From positions 1-18,321 of the forward strand of contig MU624894.1 of NCBI GenBank assembly GCA_025349905.2: a stretch of DNA of 18,321 bases, in the 5' to 3' direction. The notes beneath the pieces were generated by a model. The model was not told where the DNA came from and ran no database searches. It worked only from the letters and a program-made list of their open reading frames with translations. This document shows positions 18,289-18,321 of the stretch, one piece after another; within the stretch, counting starts at the first letter, position 1, and the number at the start of each line of letters is the position of its first letter. Source of the DNA: Blastocladiella britannica. Its lineage: Eukaryota > Blastocladiomycota > Blastocladiomycetes > Blastocladiales > Blastocladiaceae. The translations under genes and the position numbers were made by a program.

Positions 18289-18321
18289 ATGTATTGAACG
18301 TGTAAAAACAACACTCAGTCC

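Noticed and set aside
1..18321. Operon, defence island, CRISPR or biosynthetic cluster
   Set aside because: All recognised genes are intron-containing eukaryotic housekeeping genes on both strands with unrelated roles. No spaced repeats, integrase or biosynthetic core gene was seen.

Overview
The window is a gene-dense stretch of eukaryotic nuclear DNA, most likely from a non-Dikarya (possibly zoosporic) fungus. The support is that ATG7 carries the fungal-style active-site stretch and acidic tail, the COMPASS subunit has a PHD finger but no CXXC domain, and MED9, ARPC5, MAGO and a CHY/RING ligase are all fungal-like. I reconstructed 37 spliceosomal introns. Nearly all are 51-81 nt with AG acceptors and quite variable donors (GTATGT, GTACGT, GTTTGT, GTTCGT, GTGCGY). 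Exons are strongly GC-rich at third codon positions; introns and gene borders are AT-rich with long A or T runs. The species cannot be fixed from sequence alone; Blastocladiomycota or chytrids are only a guess.

Layout from left to right: 3' tail of a + strand gene (ends 105); a PH-domain, anillin/Bud4-like protein (-, 315-2232); SKP1 (-, 2454-3075); a very small one-PQ-loop membrane protein (+, 3313-3825); ARPC5 of the Arp2/3 complex (-, 3858-4474); an unrecognised 541-residue protein (+, 4538-6285); autophagy E1 enzyme ATG7 in ten exons (-, 6317-8936); the Spp1/CFP1 PHD subunit of the Set1 methyltransferase complex (-, 9061-11394); ATP-dependent NAD(P)H-hydrate dehydratase (+, 11577-12865); a CHY/RING zinc-finger ubiquitin ligase (-, 12936-14440); an unsolved small locus (-, about 14809-15308); Mediator subunit MED9 (-, 15839-16290); mago nashi (-, 16330-17127); and the C-terminal part of a Tnp2/CACTA-like transposase (+, about 17410-18282).

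These are mainly unrelated housekeeping genes, not an operon or pathway cluster. SKP1 and the CHY/RING protein both serve ubiquitin ligation, ATG7 a ubiquitin-like conjugation, Spp1 and MED9 transcription, MAGO the exon-junction complex, and ARPC5 and the PH protein the cortex and cytoskeleton. Spacing is extremely tight: 31-32 bp between two pairs of convergent stop codons, 39 bp between tandem MAGO and MED9, and 63 bp between the divergent ARPC5 and unknown-protein start codons.

I found no RNA gene, CRISPR array, defence cassette or complete mobile element. The most unusual points are a 15-nt terminal exon in mago, a probable GC-AG intron in ATG7, a eukaryotic one-PQ-loop (SemiSWEET-sized) protein, the transposase fragment, and the uncharacterised 4538-6285 gene. 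Exon joins were made by eye from reading frame and family alignment; for every gene with a full model the exon lengths sum to a multiple of three.
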